A stretch of 64,000 nt of DNA from Enterococcus canintestini (GTDB taxonomy: Bacteria; Bacillota; Bacilli; Lactobacillales; Enterococcaceae). The position numbers and the translations under genes are program-made. The stretch covers positions 16,894 to 80,893 of the forward strand of contig NZ_JXKG01000011.1 of the NCBI RefSeq assembly GCF_001885735.1, in the 5' to 3' direction. A model generated the notes under the pieces. It saw only the letters and a program-made list of their open reading frames with translations, ran no database searches and was not told the DNA's origin. Position 1 is the stretch's first letter, and each line of letters opens with the position of its first letter. Positions 1 through 9,850 of this stretch are shown in pieces.

Positions 1-1164
1 GAAGTTTTAGCCGTAGAAGACAAACAAGCCATCGTAGGAATCGAAGGCGCCGGTGTTGAAGGGGTAGTTCCTGTAAAAGAATTATCTACACTTCCAATTG
101 AAGACATCAATGAGGTAGTTAAAGTAGGCGATGTCTTAGAACTAGTCGTTATCTCTACGATTGGTAAAGATAAAGAAAACGGCAGCTATCTTTTATCAAA
201 ACGCCGTCTAGATGCGAAAAAAGTTTGGGAAGAAATTGAACAAGACTTTAAAGATGGCAAAATTATTGAAGCCCCTGTAACCAATGTAGTTAAAGGTGGT
301 TTGGTCGTGGATGTTGGTGTCCGTGGATTTGTACCGGCATCAATGGTTGAAGATCATTTTGTAGCTGATTTTGAAGAATATAAAGGAAAAACTTTAGCTT
401 TCAAAATCATTGAAATTGAACCTTCTGAAAATCGTTTGATTTTATCACATAAAGCAGTGGTTGAATCTGAAAAAGCAGTTCGTAAAGAAGAACTATTAAA
501 TTCAATTCATGATGGTGACATAGTCGAAGGAACAGTGGCTCGTTTAACAGACTTTGGTGCTTTTGTTGACTTAGGTGGAATTGACGGCTTAGTTCATGTC
601 TCTGAAATTTCCCATAGTCATGTGGCTAAACCAAGCGATGCGTTAAAAGTGGGCGATAAAGTACAAGTGAAAGTATTATCAGTGGATCCTGAAAAAGAAC
701 GTATTTCTTTATCCATCAAAGATACTTTACCTGGACCTTGGTCAGATATTGAAGAAAAAGCAGCAGTTGGTACGGTTTTAGATGGAACTGTAAAACGCCT
801 AACTAGCTTTGGTGCCTTTGTGGAAGTATTCCCAGGTGTTGAAGGTTTAGTGCACATTTCTCAAATTTCTCACAAACACATTGCGACTCCTCATGAAGTG
901 TTACATGAAGGCGATGAAGTAAAAGTGAAAGTGTTAGAAGTGAATCCTGAAGAACACCGCATTGCCCTTTCTATCAAAGCGTTAGAAGAAAAACCAGCTG
1001 AAGAAAAAGTTGTAGAAGAAGACAGCTATGATCTACCAGAAGAAAGCACTGGTTTTACAATGGGAGATATTTTAGGTCAAGCTCTATCAAATAGCGATGA
1101 AGCAAATGACGAAGCTTCAACTTCTGAAGATGCTGAAGAAATCGTAAAAGAAGACGAAGAATAA
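1..1164 (+). CDS. rpsA: 30S ribosomal protein S1 homologue (5' end outside the window)
   Basis: The reading frame is open from base 1, so the N-terminus lies upstream of the window; 387 codons are visible. Four S1-type RNA-binding repeats can be followed: about residues 5-75, 82-155, 172-240 and 257-326 of the visible part. The last two are the most canonical, each with the FGAFV core and a GLVH(V/I)S strand. An acidic tail rich in Glu and Asp ends the protein, as is usual for S1-like proteins of Firmicutes. The family length is about 400 residues, so only a short piece is missing. S1 binds mRNA at the 30S subunit and aids initiation. A strong terminator follows, and der comes next, a common order in low-GC Gram-positives. 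Confidence 0.92.
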   Translation, partial: EVLAVEDKQAIVGIEGAGVEGVVPVKELSTLPIEDINEVVKVGDVLELVVISTIGKDKENGSYLLSKRRLDAKKVWEEIEQDFKDGKIIEAPVTNVVKGGLVVDVGVRGFVPASMVEDHFVADFEEYKGKTLAFKIIEIEPSENRLILSHKAVVESEKAVRKEELLNSIHDGDIVEGTVARLTDFGAFVDLGGIDGLVHVSEISHSHVAKPSDALKVGDKVQVKVLSVDPEKERISLSIKDTLPGPWSDIEEKAAVGTVLDGTVKRLTSFGAFVEVFPGVEGLVHISQISHKHIATPHEVLHEGDEVKVKVLEVNPEEHRIALSIKALEEKPAEEKVVEEDSYDLPEESTGFTMGDILGQALSNSDEANDEASTSEDAEEIVKEDEE

Positions 1165-1188
1165 TTTCTTATAAGTTGTCAAAAATAA

Positions 1189-1233
1189 AGAGATACTGCA
1201 TAATTTCTCTAAAGAGATGCAGTGTCTCTTTTT
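1189..1233 (+). terminator. Terminator of rpsA
   Basis: A 12-bp stem (1189-1200 with 1218-1229, one G-U pair) is followed by a T-run. It separates rpsA from der. Confidence 0.85.
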
Positions 1234-1409
1234 CATTAGGATAAAGGCATCTTAAAAGGGTTGCATAATTTTACTTGCATGTTGTCAATCCTTTGGGTAA
1301 ACTAAGAAAGATTGTGCAAGTGGACTGTATTATCAGCTAAAAATTGTTATGATAAAGATAAAGTTTTCTTATAAAAGAAAATGTTTCAAAGAATTAAGGA
1401 GGTAGAGTA

Positions 1410-2720
1410 ATGGCAAATCCAACTCTTGCGATTGTCGGCCGTCCGAATGTAGGGAAATCGACAATTTTTAACCGGATCGCCGGCGAGCGTATCTCAATTG
1501 TTGAAGATACTCCCGGCGTGACTCGAGATCGTATTTATGCAAATGGGGAATGGTTAGGTCGAGATTTCAGTATTATTGATACAGGCGGGATTGATTTAGG
1601 TGATGAACCTTTTATGGATCAAATCAAGCATCAAGCAGAAATTGCGATTGATGAAGCAGATGTAATTATTTTTGTCACAAGTGCTAAAGAAGGAGTTACG
1701 GATGCTGATGAAATGGTGGCACGAATTTTATATCGAAGTAACAAGCCAGTCATTTTAGCCGTGAATAAAGTCGATAATCCAGAAATGCGGGCGGAAATTT
1801 ATGAATTTTATTCCCTTGGTTTAGGCGATCCGTATCCTATTTCCGGTAGTCACGGTTTAGGATTAGGGGATGTATTAGACGAAGCAGTTAAACACTTTAG
1901 TGATGAAATGGAAGAAGACGATGAAGGCGTTATTAAGTTTAGCTTAATTGGTCGGCCTAATGTTGGTAAATCTTCTTTAATCAATGCTATTTTAGGAGAA
2001 GATCGCGTGATTGTTTCTGATATTGAAGGTACAACGCGCGATGCGATTGATACGCATTTTTCTTCTGAAGACGGGCAAGAATTCTTAATGATTGATACTG
2101 CTGGTATGCGTAAACGAGGAAAAGTTTATGAAAGTACCGAAAAGTATTCTGTTATGCGGGCAATGCGTGCTATTGAACGCTCTGACGTAGTTTTAATGGT
2201 CTTAAATGGCCAAGAAGGAATTCGTGAACAAGACAAACGCGTAGCAGGTTATGCTCATGAGGCCGGTAAAGGAATGATTATCGTAGTCAACAAGTGGGAT
2301 TTAGTTGAAAAAGAAACAAATACGATGCGGGATTTTGAAGCAGAAATCAGAGAAGAATTTCAATACTTGGATTATGCGCCAATCATTTTCGTTTCAGCGG
2401 TTACCAAACAACGCCTAAATAAATTACCTGAATTAATTGAAGAAGTGAGTATGAATCAAAATCTTCGTGTACCATCTGCAGTTTTAAATGACATTATTAT
2501 GGATGCGGTGGCTATTAATCCGACACCGACAGATAAAGGCAAACGTTTGAAGATTTTCTACGCAACCCAAGTGGCAGTGAAACCACCAACCTTTATTATT
2601 TTTGTTAATGAAGAAGAGCTGATGCATTTTTCTTACGCACGCTTTTTAGAAAATCAAATTCGTAAAGCGTTCACTTTTGAAGGGACACCAATTCGCGTTA
2701 TTCCAAGACGGCGAAAATAG
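1410..2720 (+). CDS. der: Ribosome-associated GTPase Der (EngA)
   Basis: This 436-residue protein has the tandem G domains unique to Der, a GTPase needed for 50S subunit maturation. The first P-loop, GRPNVGKST, is at residues 10-18 and the second, GRPNVGKSS, at 181-189. Each has its own DT(P/A)G switch II motif, and NKVD and NKWD guanine-specificity motifs follow. The C-terminal 80 residues form the KH-like domain. Length matches the family. The start is fixed by GGAGG about 7 bases before the ATG. It lies alone between rpsA and hup, 245 bases from rpsA, so it probably has its own promoter; I could not pick one with confidence. Confidence 0.97.
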   Translation: MANPTLAIVGRPNVGKSTIFNRIAGERISIVEDTPGVTRDRIYANGEWLGRDFSIIDTGGIDLGDEPFMDQIKHQAEIAIDEADVIIFVTSAKEGVTDADEMVARILYRSNKPVILAVNKVDNPEMRAEIYEFYSLGLGDPYPISGSHGLGLGDVLDEAVKHFSDEMEEDDEGVIKFSLIGRPNVGKSSLINAILGEDRVIVSDIEGTTRDAIDTHFSSEDGQEFLMIDTAGMRKRGKVYESTEKYSVMRAMRAIERSDVVLMVLNGQEGIREQDKRVAGYAHEAGKGMIIVVNKWDLVEKETNTMRDFEAEIREEFQYLDYAPIIFVSAVTKQRLNKLPELIEEVSMNQNLRVPSAVLNDIIMDAVAINPTPTDKGKRLKIFYATQVAVKPPTFIIFVNEEELMHFSYARFLENQIRKAFTFEGTPIRVIPRRRK

Positions 2721-2743
2721 CGATTTTATCATATTTTTACCGC

Positions 2744-2775
2744 TTTATCAAAAGATAACGCTCCCTTTTGATAAA
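2744..2775. repeat. Perfect 11-bp inverted repeat after der
   Basis: TTTATCAAAAG at 2744-2754 is matched by CTTTTGATAAA at 2765-2775, with a 10-base loop. There is no T-run on the plus strand, so it is either a weak terminator or an mRNA 3'-end stabiliser for der. Confidence 0.55.
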
Positions 2776-2858
2776 AAGCCTAAGTGAAGTGAAAAATACA
2801 GTTTAAACTGCCCAAAATCCTTGATATTACAAGGTTCTTATGATAACGTAGTATCAGA

Positions 2859-2878
2859 ATATTGATACTGATCAATAT
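2859..2878. repeat. Palindrome upstream of hup
   Basis: ATATTGAT, four bases, ATCAATAT: perfect 8-bp arms in the hup promoter region, followed by a T-run. It may be a protein-binding site or an AT-rich terminator ahead of hup. Confidence 0.4.
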
Positions 2879-2958
2879 TTTTTACAGAAGTTTGGACCAC
2901 TCAAACTTTTGTGAATTGATGTTTACATCAAGACTCTTTTTAGGAGGTGAAATCATCC

Positions 2959-3234
2959 ATGGCAAATAAAGCTGAATTGATCGAAAAAGTTGCACAAGCT
3001 ACTGACTTAACTAAGAAAGACGCTACTGCAGCTGTTGATGCTGTTTTCTCAACAATCCAAGATGCTTTAGCTAAAGGTGAAAAAGTTCAATTAATCGGTT
3101 TTGGTAACTTTGAAGTTCGCTCTCGTGCGGCTCGTAAAGGACGTAACCCACAAACTGGTGATGAAATTGAAATCCCTGCAAGCAAAGTACCTGCGTTCAA
3201 ACCAGGTAAAGCATTGAAAGATGCTGTGAAATAA
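2959..3234 (+). CDS. hup: DNA-binding protein HU
   Basis: A 91-residue histone-like protein that bends and compacts DNA as a dimer. It has the full HU signature: [18 protein letters not shown] around residues 46-63, the flexible arm that enters the minor groove, and a Lys-rich C-terminus ending in KALKDAVK. I chose ATG 2959 because AGGAGGTG at 2942-2949 sits nine bases upstream; a longer frame from GTG 2947 would begin inside that ribosome site. It stands alone between der and a strong terminator. Codon use is that of a highly expressed gene. Confidence 0.97.
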   Translation: MANKAELIEKVAQATDLTKKDATAAVDAVFSTIQDALAKGEKVQLIGFGNFEVRSRAARKGRNPQTGDEIEIPASKVPAFKPGKALKDAVK

Positions 3235-3247
3235 TTGCAGTGAAAAG

Positions 3248-3280
3248 ACCGTTGGGGCTTTCGGGCTCTGACGGTTTTTT
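3248..3280 (+). terminator. Terminator of hup
   Basis: A hairpin with ACCGT/ACGGT outer pairs and a G-rich inner stem around a TTCG-type loop is followed by a T-run. Confidence 0.85.
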
Positions 3281-3442
3281 ATTTTGTGCTAAACTAAAAG
3301 TAGCAAAAAAGTAGCTCTCGAAAAGAATTAGACGTTATTTCGTAATTCCCAAATTCACTATTGACCCATTAATTAAGTTCTTTTTAGTTTCATTTAAGTT
3401 AAGTATGCGATTCTTTAGTTAGCACACAAGGGGGGAAATGAA

Positions 3443-4201
3443 TTGGTAAGTATAAAAAAAGCGTTATTGGTTCTAATTGTACTTTCGGGTTCTTTTTTAC
3501 TTCAGAGAAATCTTTCTAAAGAAAGTGATCATACCGCAATCTCAACAGAGAATGTGACGGTAAAGACAAGTTCGCCAGAAGCACAGAGTCAAAATACCTT
3601 GCTAAATGTACCGTTAGAAAGTCAATTTGAAGGTGAGGTACCTTTAGAAAATGGCTGTGAAATAACCGCACTTTCGATGTTATTACAATATTATGGTTTT
3701 CAAACAAATAAAAATGAGTTAGCTGCTGAATTAACGTATGTTCCTGTTTATGAAGATGAAGCCAATAATATTCATGGCGATCCACAAGAAGGTTTTGTGG
3801 GGAATATTTATGGGGGCGATATGGCAATGGGTGCTTTTGTCGAACCAATTGAAAAAGTAGCCCGTGCAGTTGTAAAAGATCAATATCAAGTTGTCAGCTC
3901 GCGAGATACAGATTTTGAAACGTTATTAGAACAAGTGCAAATGGGTACGCCAGTTTGGATTGTGAGTACTGTTGACTATGAGATTCCAAGTGAAGGTGAT
4001 TTTATGTTATGGCAAACCAAATCCGGTAGTGTTTCTGTGACAGGATTGTGTCATGCGGTTGTTATAACAGGTGTTGAAGGAACCAATGTCTACGTTAACA
4101 ATCCTTACGGTCAAAAAGATGAAGAAATTGATCGTGCCGTTTTGGAGGAAATTTATGAAAAAATGGGTTCACAGTCGCTTTATTTAGTTGAAGCCGAATA
4201 A
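3443..4201 (+). CDS. Membrane-anchored C39-like cysteine peptidase
   Basis: A 252-residue protein with an N-terminal hydrophobic segment at residues 6-21 and no lipobox, so a signal anchor or signal peptide facing outward. A low-complexity Ser/Thr linker follows, then a papain-like domain of the Peptidase_C39_2 type. The likely catalytic Cys is C72 in the NGCEITALSM motif, and the likely His is H204 in GLCHAVVITG. The Asn/Asp partner lies near NNPYG about 18 residues further on. Start is TTG with GGGGGG seven bases before it. It stands alone, with no bacteriocin or ABC exporter genes beside it, so a role in leader processing is not supported. The substrate is unknown; such enterococcal proteins are usually annotated only by domain. 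Confidence 0.78.
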   Translation: MVSIKKALLVLIVLSGSFLLQRNLSKESDHTAISTENVTVKTSSPEAQSQNTLLNVPLESQFEGEVPLENGCEITALSMLLQYYGFQTNKNELAAELTYVPVYEDEANNIHGDPQEGFVGNIYGGDMAMGAFVEPIEKVARAVVKDQYQVVSSRDTDFETLLEQVQMGTPVWIVSTVDYEIPSEGDFMLWQTKSGSVSVTGLCHAVVITGVEGTNVYVNNPYGQKDEEIDRAVLEEIYEKMGSQSLYLVEAE

Positions 4202-4411
4202 TAAAGTTTGAAATCTTTTTAGGAAAAATTATTCTGGTGAAAGGAAAGTAAAGCTCATAAAATTTGTAAAAGTTTTGTCGTATGAACCTTAAAATCGCTT
4301 CATCGGAAAAATTTGTTATTTATAAATGTGTTATTAAAAAATGTTATTTGTTTGTGCTATCTTTTAGGGGTATTAAGCAACTAAAAAATTGTTAATATTG
4401 TCATTGAATCG
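4202..4411. other. Gene-free AT-rich spacer
   Basis: I see no plausible reading frame or strong structure here between the C39 peptidase gene and its presumed terminator. Confidence 0.5.
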
Positions 4412-4445
4412 TCCTTAAGCTCATGAGACTTAAGGGCTTTTTTTG
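4412..4445 (+). terminator. Terminator before the ilv promoter
   Basis: CCTTAAG at 4413-4419 pairs with CTTAAGG at 4429-4435, with a T-run to 4445. It insulates the ilv promoter from upstream transcription. Confidence 0.75.
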
Positions 4446-4495
4446 TTTAAAGAGGAGAAAAGGCAATAGAAGATTTATTTGGTTAGTAGATGTTA

Positions 4496-4510
4496 TTATT
4501 TTAGAAAATT
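4496..4510. promoter_or_regulatory. Weak CodY-like box
   Basis: Matches 11 of 15 positions of the CodY consensus (AATTTTCWGAAAATT). It lies 125 bases upstream of the ilv -35 and could be a secondary site to the better box at 4618. Confidence 0.3.
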
Positions 4511-4617
4511 TTATTAACTGATAAAAGTTAAAACTAAAGATTTTTATTCTGTCCGGAATATAATTTATTGATTATTTGAAAAATAATTATTTTTGTTGCT
4601 AAAGAAAGAAAATAAAA

Positions 4618-4632
4618 ATAATTCTGAAAATT
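4618..4632. promoter_or_regulatory. CodY-like box at the ilv promoter
   Basis: Matches 12 of 15 positions of AATTTTCWGAAAATT, including the whole right half TTCTGAAAATT. It ends two bases before the -35 hexamer, a position suited to repression by CodY, the branched-chain amino-acid and GTP sensor of low-GC Gram-positives. Confidence 0.55.
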
Positions 4633-4634
4633 AA

Positions 4635-4663
4635 TTGACATTAAAGAATGAACACGATATATT
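4635..4663 (+). promoter_or_regulatory. ilv operon promoter
   Basis: TTGACA at 4635-4640, a 17-base spacer, then TATATT at 4658-4663. Transcription should start near 4670, giving a leader of about 235 bases before ilvD. Confidence 0.8.
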
Positions 4664-4714
4664 TAAAAAAATTAATTAAAAACAAACTATTTTTAAGGAC
4701 AGGGGAAAACCTTT

Positions 4715-4774
4715 ATGCGCAAATATAACTTGAATTGTCAAAACGTCATTTTAATTATCAAGTTGAGGACTTAA
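4715..4774 (+). CDS. ilv operon leader peptide (19 aa)
   Basis: A 19-codon frame reading MRKYNLNCQNVILIIKLRT, with AGGGG nine bases before its ATG. Its second half has the codon run Val-Ile-Leu-Ile-Ile-Lys-Leu, the three amino acids made by the branched-chain pathway that the downstream genes serve. It lies between the ilv promoter and a terminator that precedes ilvD, which is the layout of a leader-peptide attenuator. No homologue is claimed; the call rests on position, ribosome site and codon content. Confidence 0.75.
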   Translation: MRKYNLNCQNVILIIKLRT

Positions 4775-4876
4775 AACACGGAAGTTGAGTAAAAATCCGA
4801 TTGTTTGAGTCCTATTTGCTTTAGTCAGAGGGATTCTTACAAAAGCATCCCAAAAAAATTTGGGGTGCTTTTTTTC
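4766..4876 (+). promoter_or_regulatory. ilv transcription attenuator
   Basis: AGGACT at 4766-4771, overlapping the last codons of the leader peptide, can pair with AGTCCT at 4808-4813. GGGAT at 4830-4834 can pair with ATCCC at 4847-4851, the left arm of the terminator. The terminator itself is 4844-4851 with 4862-4869, followed by a T-run to 4876. A ribosome stalled on the Val/Ile/Leu codons would cover 4766-4771 and change which pairing forms. The exact alternative folds are inferred by eye. Confidence 0.65.
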
Positions 4877-4904
4877 TTAAAGGTTAAAAATGGGAGCTGA
4901 TAAA

Positions 4905-6593
4905 ATGAGAAGTGATCAAATAAAAAAAGGAATCGATGCAGCACCTGCCCGGAGCTTGTTATATGCAACTGGTCAAGTTAAAAACATTCAAGATATGAAT
5001 AAGCCTTTTATCGCTATTTGTAATTCTTATATTGATATTGTTCCAGGTCACGTTCATTTAAAAGAGCTTGCTGAAGTGGCAAAAGATGCTATTCGGAAAG
5101 CTGGAGGGATTCCATTTGAATTTAATACTATTGGGGTTGACGATGGCATTGCGATGGGACACATTGGCATGCGTTATTCATTACCGAGTCGCGAATTAAT
5201 TGCGGATGCTGCTGAAACTGTAATTAATGCTCATTGGTTTGATGGTGTCTTTTATATGCCAAATTGTGACAAAATTACGCCAGGGATGATTATGGCTTCT
5301 GTCCGGACAAATGTCCCGTCTATTTTTTGCTCAGGTGGTCCCATGAAAGCAGGGATTGACAAAAAAGGACATCAAGTAACACTATCGACGATGTTTGAAG
5401 CAGTCGGAGCATATAAAGACGGCCAAATGACAGAAGACAATTTTAATTTTTTAGAACAAAATGCTTGTCCCACGTGTGGTTCATGTGCAGGGATGTTCAC
5501 GGCAAATTCGATGAACTGTTTGTTAGAAATTTTAGGCTTAGCTTTACCGGGTAATGGGACAGTTCTAGCAGTTTCAAATGAACGAAAAAAATTAGTTGAA
5601 AAGTCCGCATATCATTTAATGGATCTTGTGAAAAAACAAATAAAGCCACGGGATATCGTTACAAAAGATGCAATTGATGATGCTTTTGCATTAGACATGG
5701 CGATGGGAGGGTCCACCAATACGGTCTTGCATACCTTAGCAATTGCCCACGAAGCTGAGATTGATTACAACCTAGAAGATGTGAATGCGATTGCCAAGCG
5801 TGTCCCTTATTTAGCAAAAATTGCGCCATCTTCTATCTACTCGATGCATGATGTTCACAAAGCCGGTGGCGTTTCTGCCATCATTAATGAATTAGTTCAC
5901 ATTGAAGATGCCATTCATCCTGAGCGCATAACTGTAACAGGAAAAACAATTCGCCAAAACGTTGCGAAGGCAACCATTCAAAACAAAGAAGTTATTCATC
6001 CCAAAGAAGATCCTTATAGTCCAGTTGGTGGCTTATCCATTTTATACGGCAATATTGCTCCAGCTGGTAGCGTTATAAAGGTTGGGGGTGTTGATCCAAG
6101 GATTGAAGTCTTTACTGGTAAAGCAATCTGTTTTAATTCGCATGATGAAGCTGTCGCAGCAATTGATGATCACACTGTTCAAAAAGGACATGTCGTCGTG
6201 ATTCGATACGAAGGACCAAAAGGTGGACCGGGGATGCCTGAGATGTTAGCACCAACGTCTAGTATTGTCGGACGAGGTTTAGGCAAAGATGTCGCATTGA
6301 TTACTGACGGCCGATTTTCAGGCGCCACCAGGGGAATTGCAGTTGGTCACATATCTCCTGAAGCAGCAAGCGGTGGTCCACTGGCTTTAGTCAATGATGG
6401 GGATAAAATTACCATCGATTTAGTTAACCGCAAAATTGACGTCGCCCTCTCAGAAGAAGAAATGGCTTCTCGCCGGGATAAGTTGTCACCTTTTAAACGG
6501 AAAGTTCAAAAAGGTTGGTTAGCTCGTTATTCGGCTTTGGTTACTTCAGCCCATACAGGTGGCATTATGAAATTACCAGAAGAAATGGAGTGA
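4905..6593 (+). CDS. ilvD: Dihydroxy-acid dehydratase
   Basis: A 562-residue Fe-S enzyme that dehydrates 2,3-dihydroxy-isovalerate and -methylvalerate to the 2-keto acids, the third step in valine and isoleucine synthesis. The Fe-S cysteines are visible in NCDKITPGM (about residue 120) and in [17 protein letters not shown] (about 190), as is the C-terminal [10 protein letters not shown] loop. I chose ATG 4905: GGGAG lies eight bases before it, and the protein then starts MRSDQIKKG like family members; an upstream in-frame ATG at 4890 overlaps that ribosome site. First gene of ilvDBNCA, read through the attenuator. Confidence 0.96.
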   Translation: MRSDQIKKGIDAAPARSLLYATGQVKNIQDMNKPFIAICNSYIDIVPGHVHLKELAEVAKDAIRKAGGIPFEFNTIGVDDGIAMGHIGMRYSLPSRELIADAAETVINAHWFDGVFYMPNCDKITPGMIMASVRTNVPSIFCSGGPMKAGIDKKGHQVTLSTMFEAVGAYKDGQMTEDNFNFLEQNACPTCGSCAGMFTANSMNCLLEILGLALPGNGTVLAVSNERKKLVEKSAYHLMDLVKKQIKPRDIVTKDAIDDAFALDMAMGGSTNTVLHTLAIAHEAEIDYNLEDVNAIAKRVPYLAKIAPSSIYSMHDVHKAGGVSAIINELVHIEDAIHPERITVTGKTIRQNVAKATIQNKEVIHPKEDPYSPVGGLSILYGNIAPAGSVIKVGGVDPRIEVFTGKAICFNSHDEAVAAIDDHTVQKGHVVVIRYEGPKGGPGMPEMLAPTSSIVGRGLGKDVALITDGRFSGATRGIAVGHISPEAASGGPLALVNDGDKITIDLVNRKIDVALSEEEMASRRDKLSPFKRKVQKGWLARYSALVTSAHTGGIMKLPEEME

Positions 6594-6598
6594 GATCT

Positions 6599-8308
6599 AT
6601 GGCAAGTACACAAAAAAATGCAATCGTTTCAGACAAAATTTCCGGAGCAAAGCTGTTATTAGAGAGTTTAGTTAAACAAAACGTTGAAATTATTTTTGGT
6701 TATCCTGGCGGTGCTGTCTTGCCATTATATGATGCCCTTTATCAAAATAACATTCCCAATATTTTAACTCGCCACGAACAAGGAGCAGTGCATGCAGCCC
6801 AAGGATACGCTAAATCGACAGGCAAACCAGGAGTTGTGATTGTAACAAGTGGGCCTGGAGCGACTAATGTCGTGACTGGTATTGCAGATGCTATGAGTGA
6901 TTCTGTGCCGTTAGTGGTGATTACAGGTCAAGTAGTCACAGAAGGAATCGGCAAAGATGCTTTTCAAGAAGCTGATATTTTAGGTATCACACTGCCGATT
7001 ACAAAAAATAATTATCAAGTTCGTAATATTAACGATCTACCAAGAATTATAAGTGAAGCGTTTCACATTGCAACTACTGGCAGAAAAGGGCCAGTTGTAA
7101 TCGACTTGCCTAAAGATATGACGGTTTGTCAAACGCTAGGACAAGCTGATTGTCCGGTTGATTTGGAGAGTTATCATCCTAATACTGAACCTTCACCACT
7201 TCAAATTCGGCGTTTAATGGAAAATTTAGCGACAGCAAAACGTCCCGTGATATTAGCCGGCGGTGGGGTGGTAGCCGCAGAAGCTTCAAAAGAACTTACC
7301 TACTTTGCAGAGAAATATCAAATTCCTATTATTGCAAGTTTGTTGGGATTGGGTGTTGTTTCTTCTGATCATGAATTGTTTTTAGGCATGGCGGGAATGC
7401 ATGGATCTTATGCAGCGAATATGGGGTTAGTTGAGTGTGATTTACTCATTAATCTTGGTTGTCGCTTTTCGGATCGACTTGCTACTTCCTCAAAAGATTT
7501 TGCCAAAAATGCGACGGTGGTTCATGTGGATATTGATCCAGCAGAAATTGGCAAAGTGATTCCGACTACAATTCCAATTGTTGCCGATGTGAAAAAAACA
7601 CTTTTGGCGCTGTTAGATTGTGAATGTGCCATCCCAGATACTCGTGAATGGCAAAATCTTTGTCAAAAGCGCAGAAAAGAGCAGCCTTTTAAGTATGACC
7701 GCTGTGATAATTCAGAGATTAAACCACAAAAAGTGATTGAACTTGTCGGTAAATTAACTAAAGGTAATGCGATTGTGGCAACTGATGTTGGACAACATCA
7801 AATGTGGGTGGCCCAATATTATCCTTTTAAATTTGCAAAGCAATTAATTACTAGTGGTGGTTTAGGAACAATGGGATATGGTATTCCTGCTGGGATTGGG
7901 GCTAAATTGGGTAATCCGACTAAACAAGTTGTCGTTTTTGTTGGAGATGGTGGCTTTCAAATGACGAATCAAGAATTTGCGATTTTAAATGAACACCAAT
8001 TAGCAATTAAATTCATTTTACTTAATAACAGTTCTTTAGGGATGGTGCGTCAGTGGCAAGAAGTTTTCTTTGACAATCGCCGGTCTCAGTCTGTTTTTGA
8101 AAATTCACCAGATTTTGTCATGTTAGCAAAAGCTTATGGAATTGAAGCCGATCGAGTTGATGATCCTGAGACGATGGAAGCCGATTTTACTACTGCTTTT
8201 AACAAACCTGGACCAGGCCTCATTGAAGTGGTTGTTTCTGCTACAGAACATGTTTTACCAATGATTCCGCCAGGTAAAGCTAACGATCAAATGATGGGGG
8301 TGGATTAA
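6599..8308 (+). CDS. ilvB: Acetolactate synthase large subunit
   Basis: A 569-residue ThDP enzyme condensing two pyruvates to acetolactate, or pyruvate with 2-ketobutyrate. The three TPP-enzyme domains are present: the N-terminal PYR domain with FGYPGGAVLPLYDAL and the catalytic Glu in RHEQGAVHAA, a central domain, and the PP domain with the GDGGFQMTNQE metal/ThDP motif. The ATG at 6599 follows GGAG and lies five bases after the ilvD stop; an upstream in-frame start at 6515 would run inside ilvD. The ilvN gene right behind it marks this as the biosynthetic form, not the catabolic AlsS. Confidence 0.96.
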   Translation: MASTQKNAIVSDKISGAKLLLESLVKQNVEIIFGYPGGAVLPLYDALYQNNIPNILTRHEQGAVHAAQGYAKSTGKPGVVIVTSGPGATNVVTGIADAMSDSVPLVVITGQVVTEGIGKDAFQEADILGITLPITKNNYQVRNINDLPRIISEAFHIATTGRKGPVVIDLPKDMTVCQTLGQADCPVDLESYHPNTEPSPLQIRRLMENLATAKRPVILAGGGVVAAEASKELTYFAEKYQIPIIASLLGLGVVSSDHELFLGMAGMHGSYAANMGLVECDLLINLGCRFSDRLATSSKDFAKNATVVHVDIDPAEIGKVIPTTIPIVADVKKTLLALLDCECAIPDTREWQNLCQKRRKEQPFKYDRCDNSEIKPQKVIELVGKLTKGNAIVATDVGQHQMWVAQYYPFKFAKQLITSGGLGTMGYGIPAGIGAKLGNPTKQVVVFVGDGGFQMTNQEFAILNEHQLAIKFILLNNSSLGMVRQWQEVFFDNRRSQSVFENSPDFVMLAKAYGIEADRVDDPETMEADFTTAFNKPGPGLIEVVVSATEHVLPMIPPGKANDQMMGVD

Positions 8309-8309
8309 A

Positions 8310-8786
8310 ATGAAACGGATGATCACCGCCTTAGTCTACAATCAAGTAGGGGTATTAAGTCGTATCAGTAGCGTTTTATATCGGCGCCAAGTGAATATTG
8401 AAAGTATTTCAGTTGGACAAACTGAAGATCAGGAAATTTCGCGAATGACTTTTGTTATTAGTGTAAATGACTTAGCGGAAGTTGAGCAGGTGACAAAACA
8501 ATTAAACAAACAAATTGCAGTCGTAAAAGTTTCTGATATTACCGCTGAGCCCCATTTAGAAAGAGAATTGGCACTAGTGAAAGTGAATGCTCCAGCTTTT
8601 ACTCGTACCGAAATTAAAACGATGATTGAACCATTTCGAGCTGATATTGTGGATGTTGGTTTAAAAACAATCGCAGTTCAAATTGCAGGCTCTTCAGAAA
8701 AAGTTGATGCTTGTATTGATATTTTACGTCCATATGGCATTAAAGAAATGGCACGTACCGGCATCACCGGTTTTACTAGAGGTTAA
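8310..8786 (+). CDS. ilvN: Acetolactate synthase regulatory subunit
   Basis: A 158-residue protein with an N-terminal ACT domain (residues 3-75, starting MITALVYNQVGVLSRISSV) and the C-terminal domain typical of long IlvN/IlvH forms. It binds valine and gives feedback inhibition of IlvB. One base separates it from the ilvB stop, with GGGGGTGG ahead of the ATG, so the two are translationally coupled and likely made in equal amounts. Confidence 0.95.
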   Translation: MKRMITALVYNQVGVLSRISSVLYRRQVNIESISVGQTEDQEISRMTFVISVNDLAEVEQVTKQLNKQIAVVKVSDITAEPHLERELALVKVNAPAFTRTEIKTMIEPFRADIVDVGLKTIAVQIAGSSEKVDACIDILRPYGIKEMARTGITGFTRG

Positions 8787-8809
8787 TCGCAAGGAATTGC
8801 TGTTAATAG

Positions 8810-9832
<1,023 letters not shown>

Positions 9833-9850
9833 TATTAGGAGGTGGAAACC

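Noticed and set aside
618..857. Minus-strand frames opposite rpsA, gal, arc, polC and others
   Set aside because: All are shadows of well-supported genes, with no ribosome sites or family features.
6515..6598. 28-residue extension of IlvB
   Set aside because: It lies inside ilvD in another frame; ATG 6599 has GGAG at the right distance.
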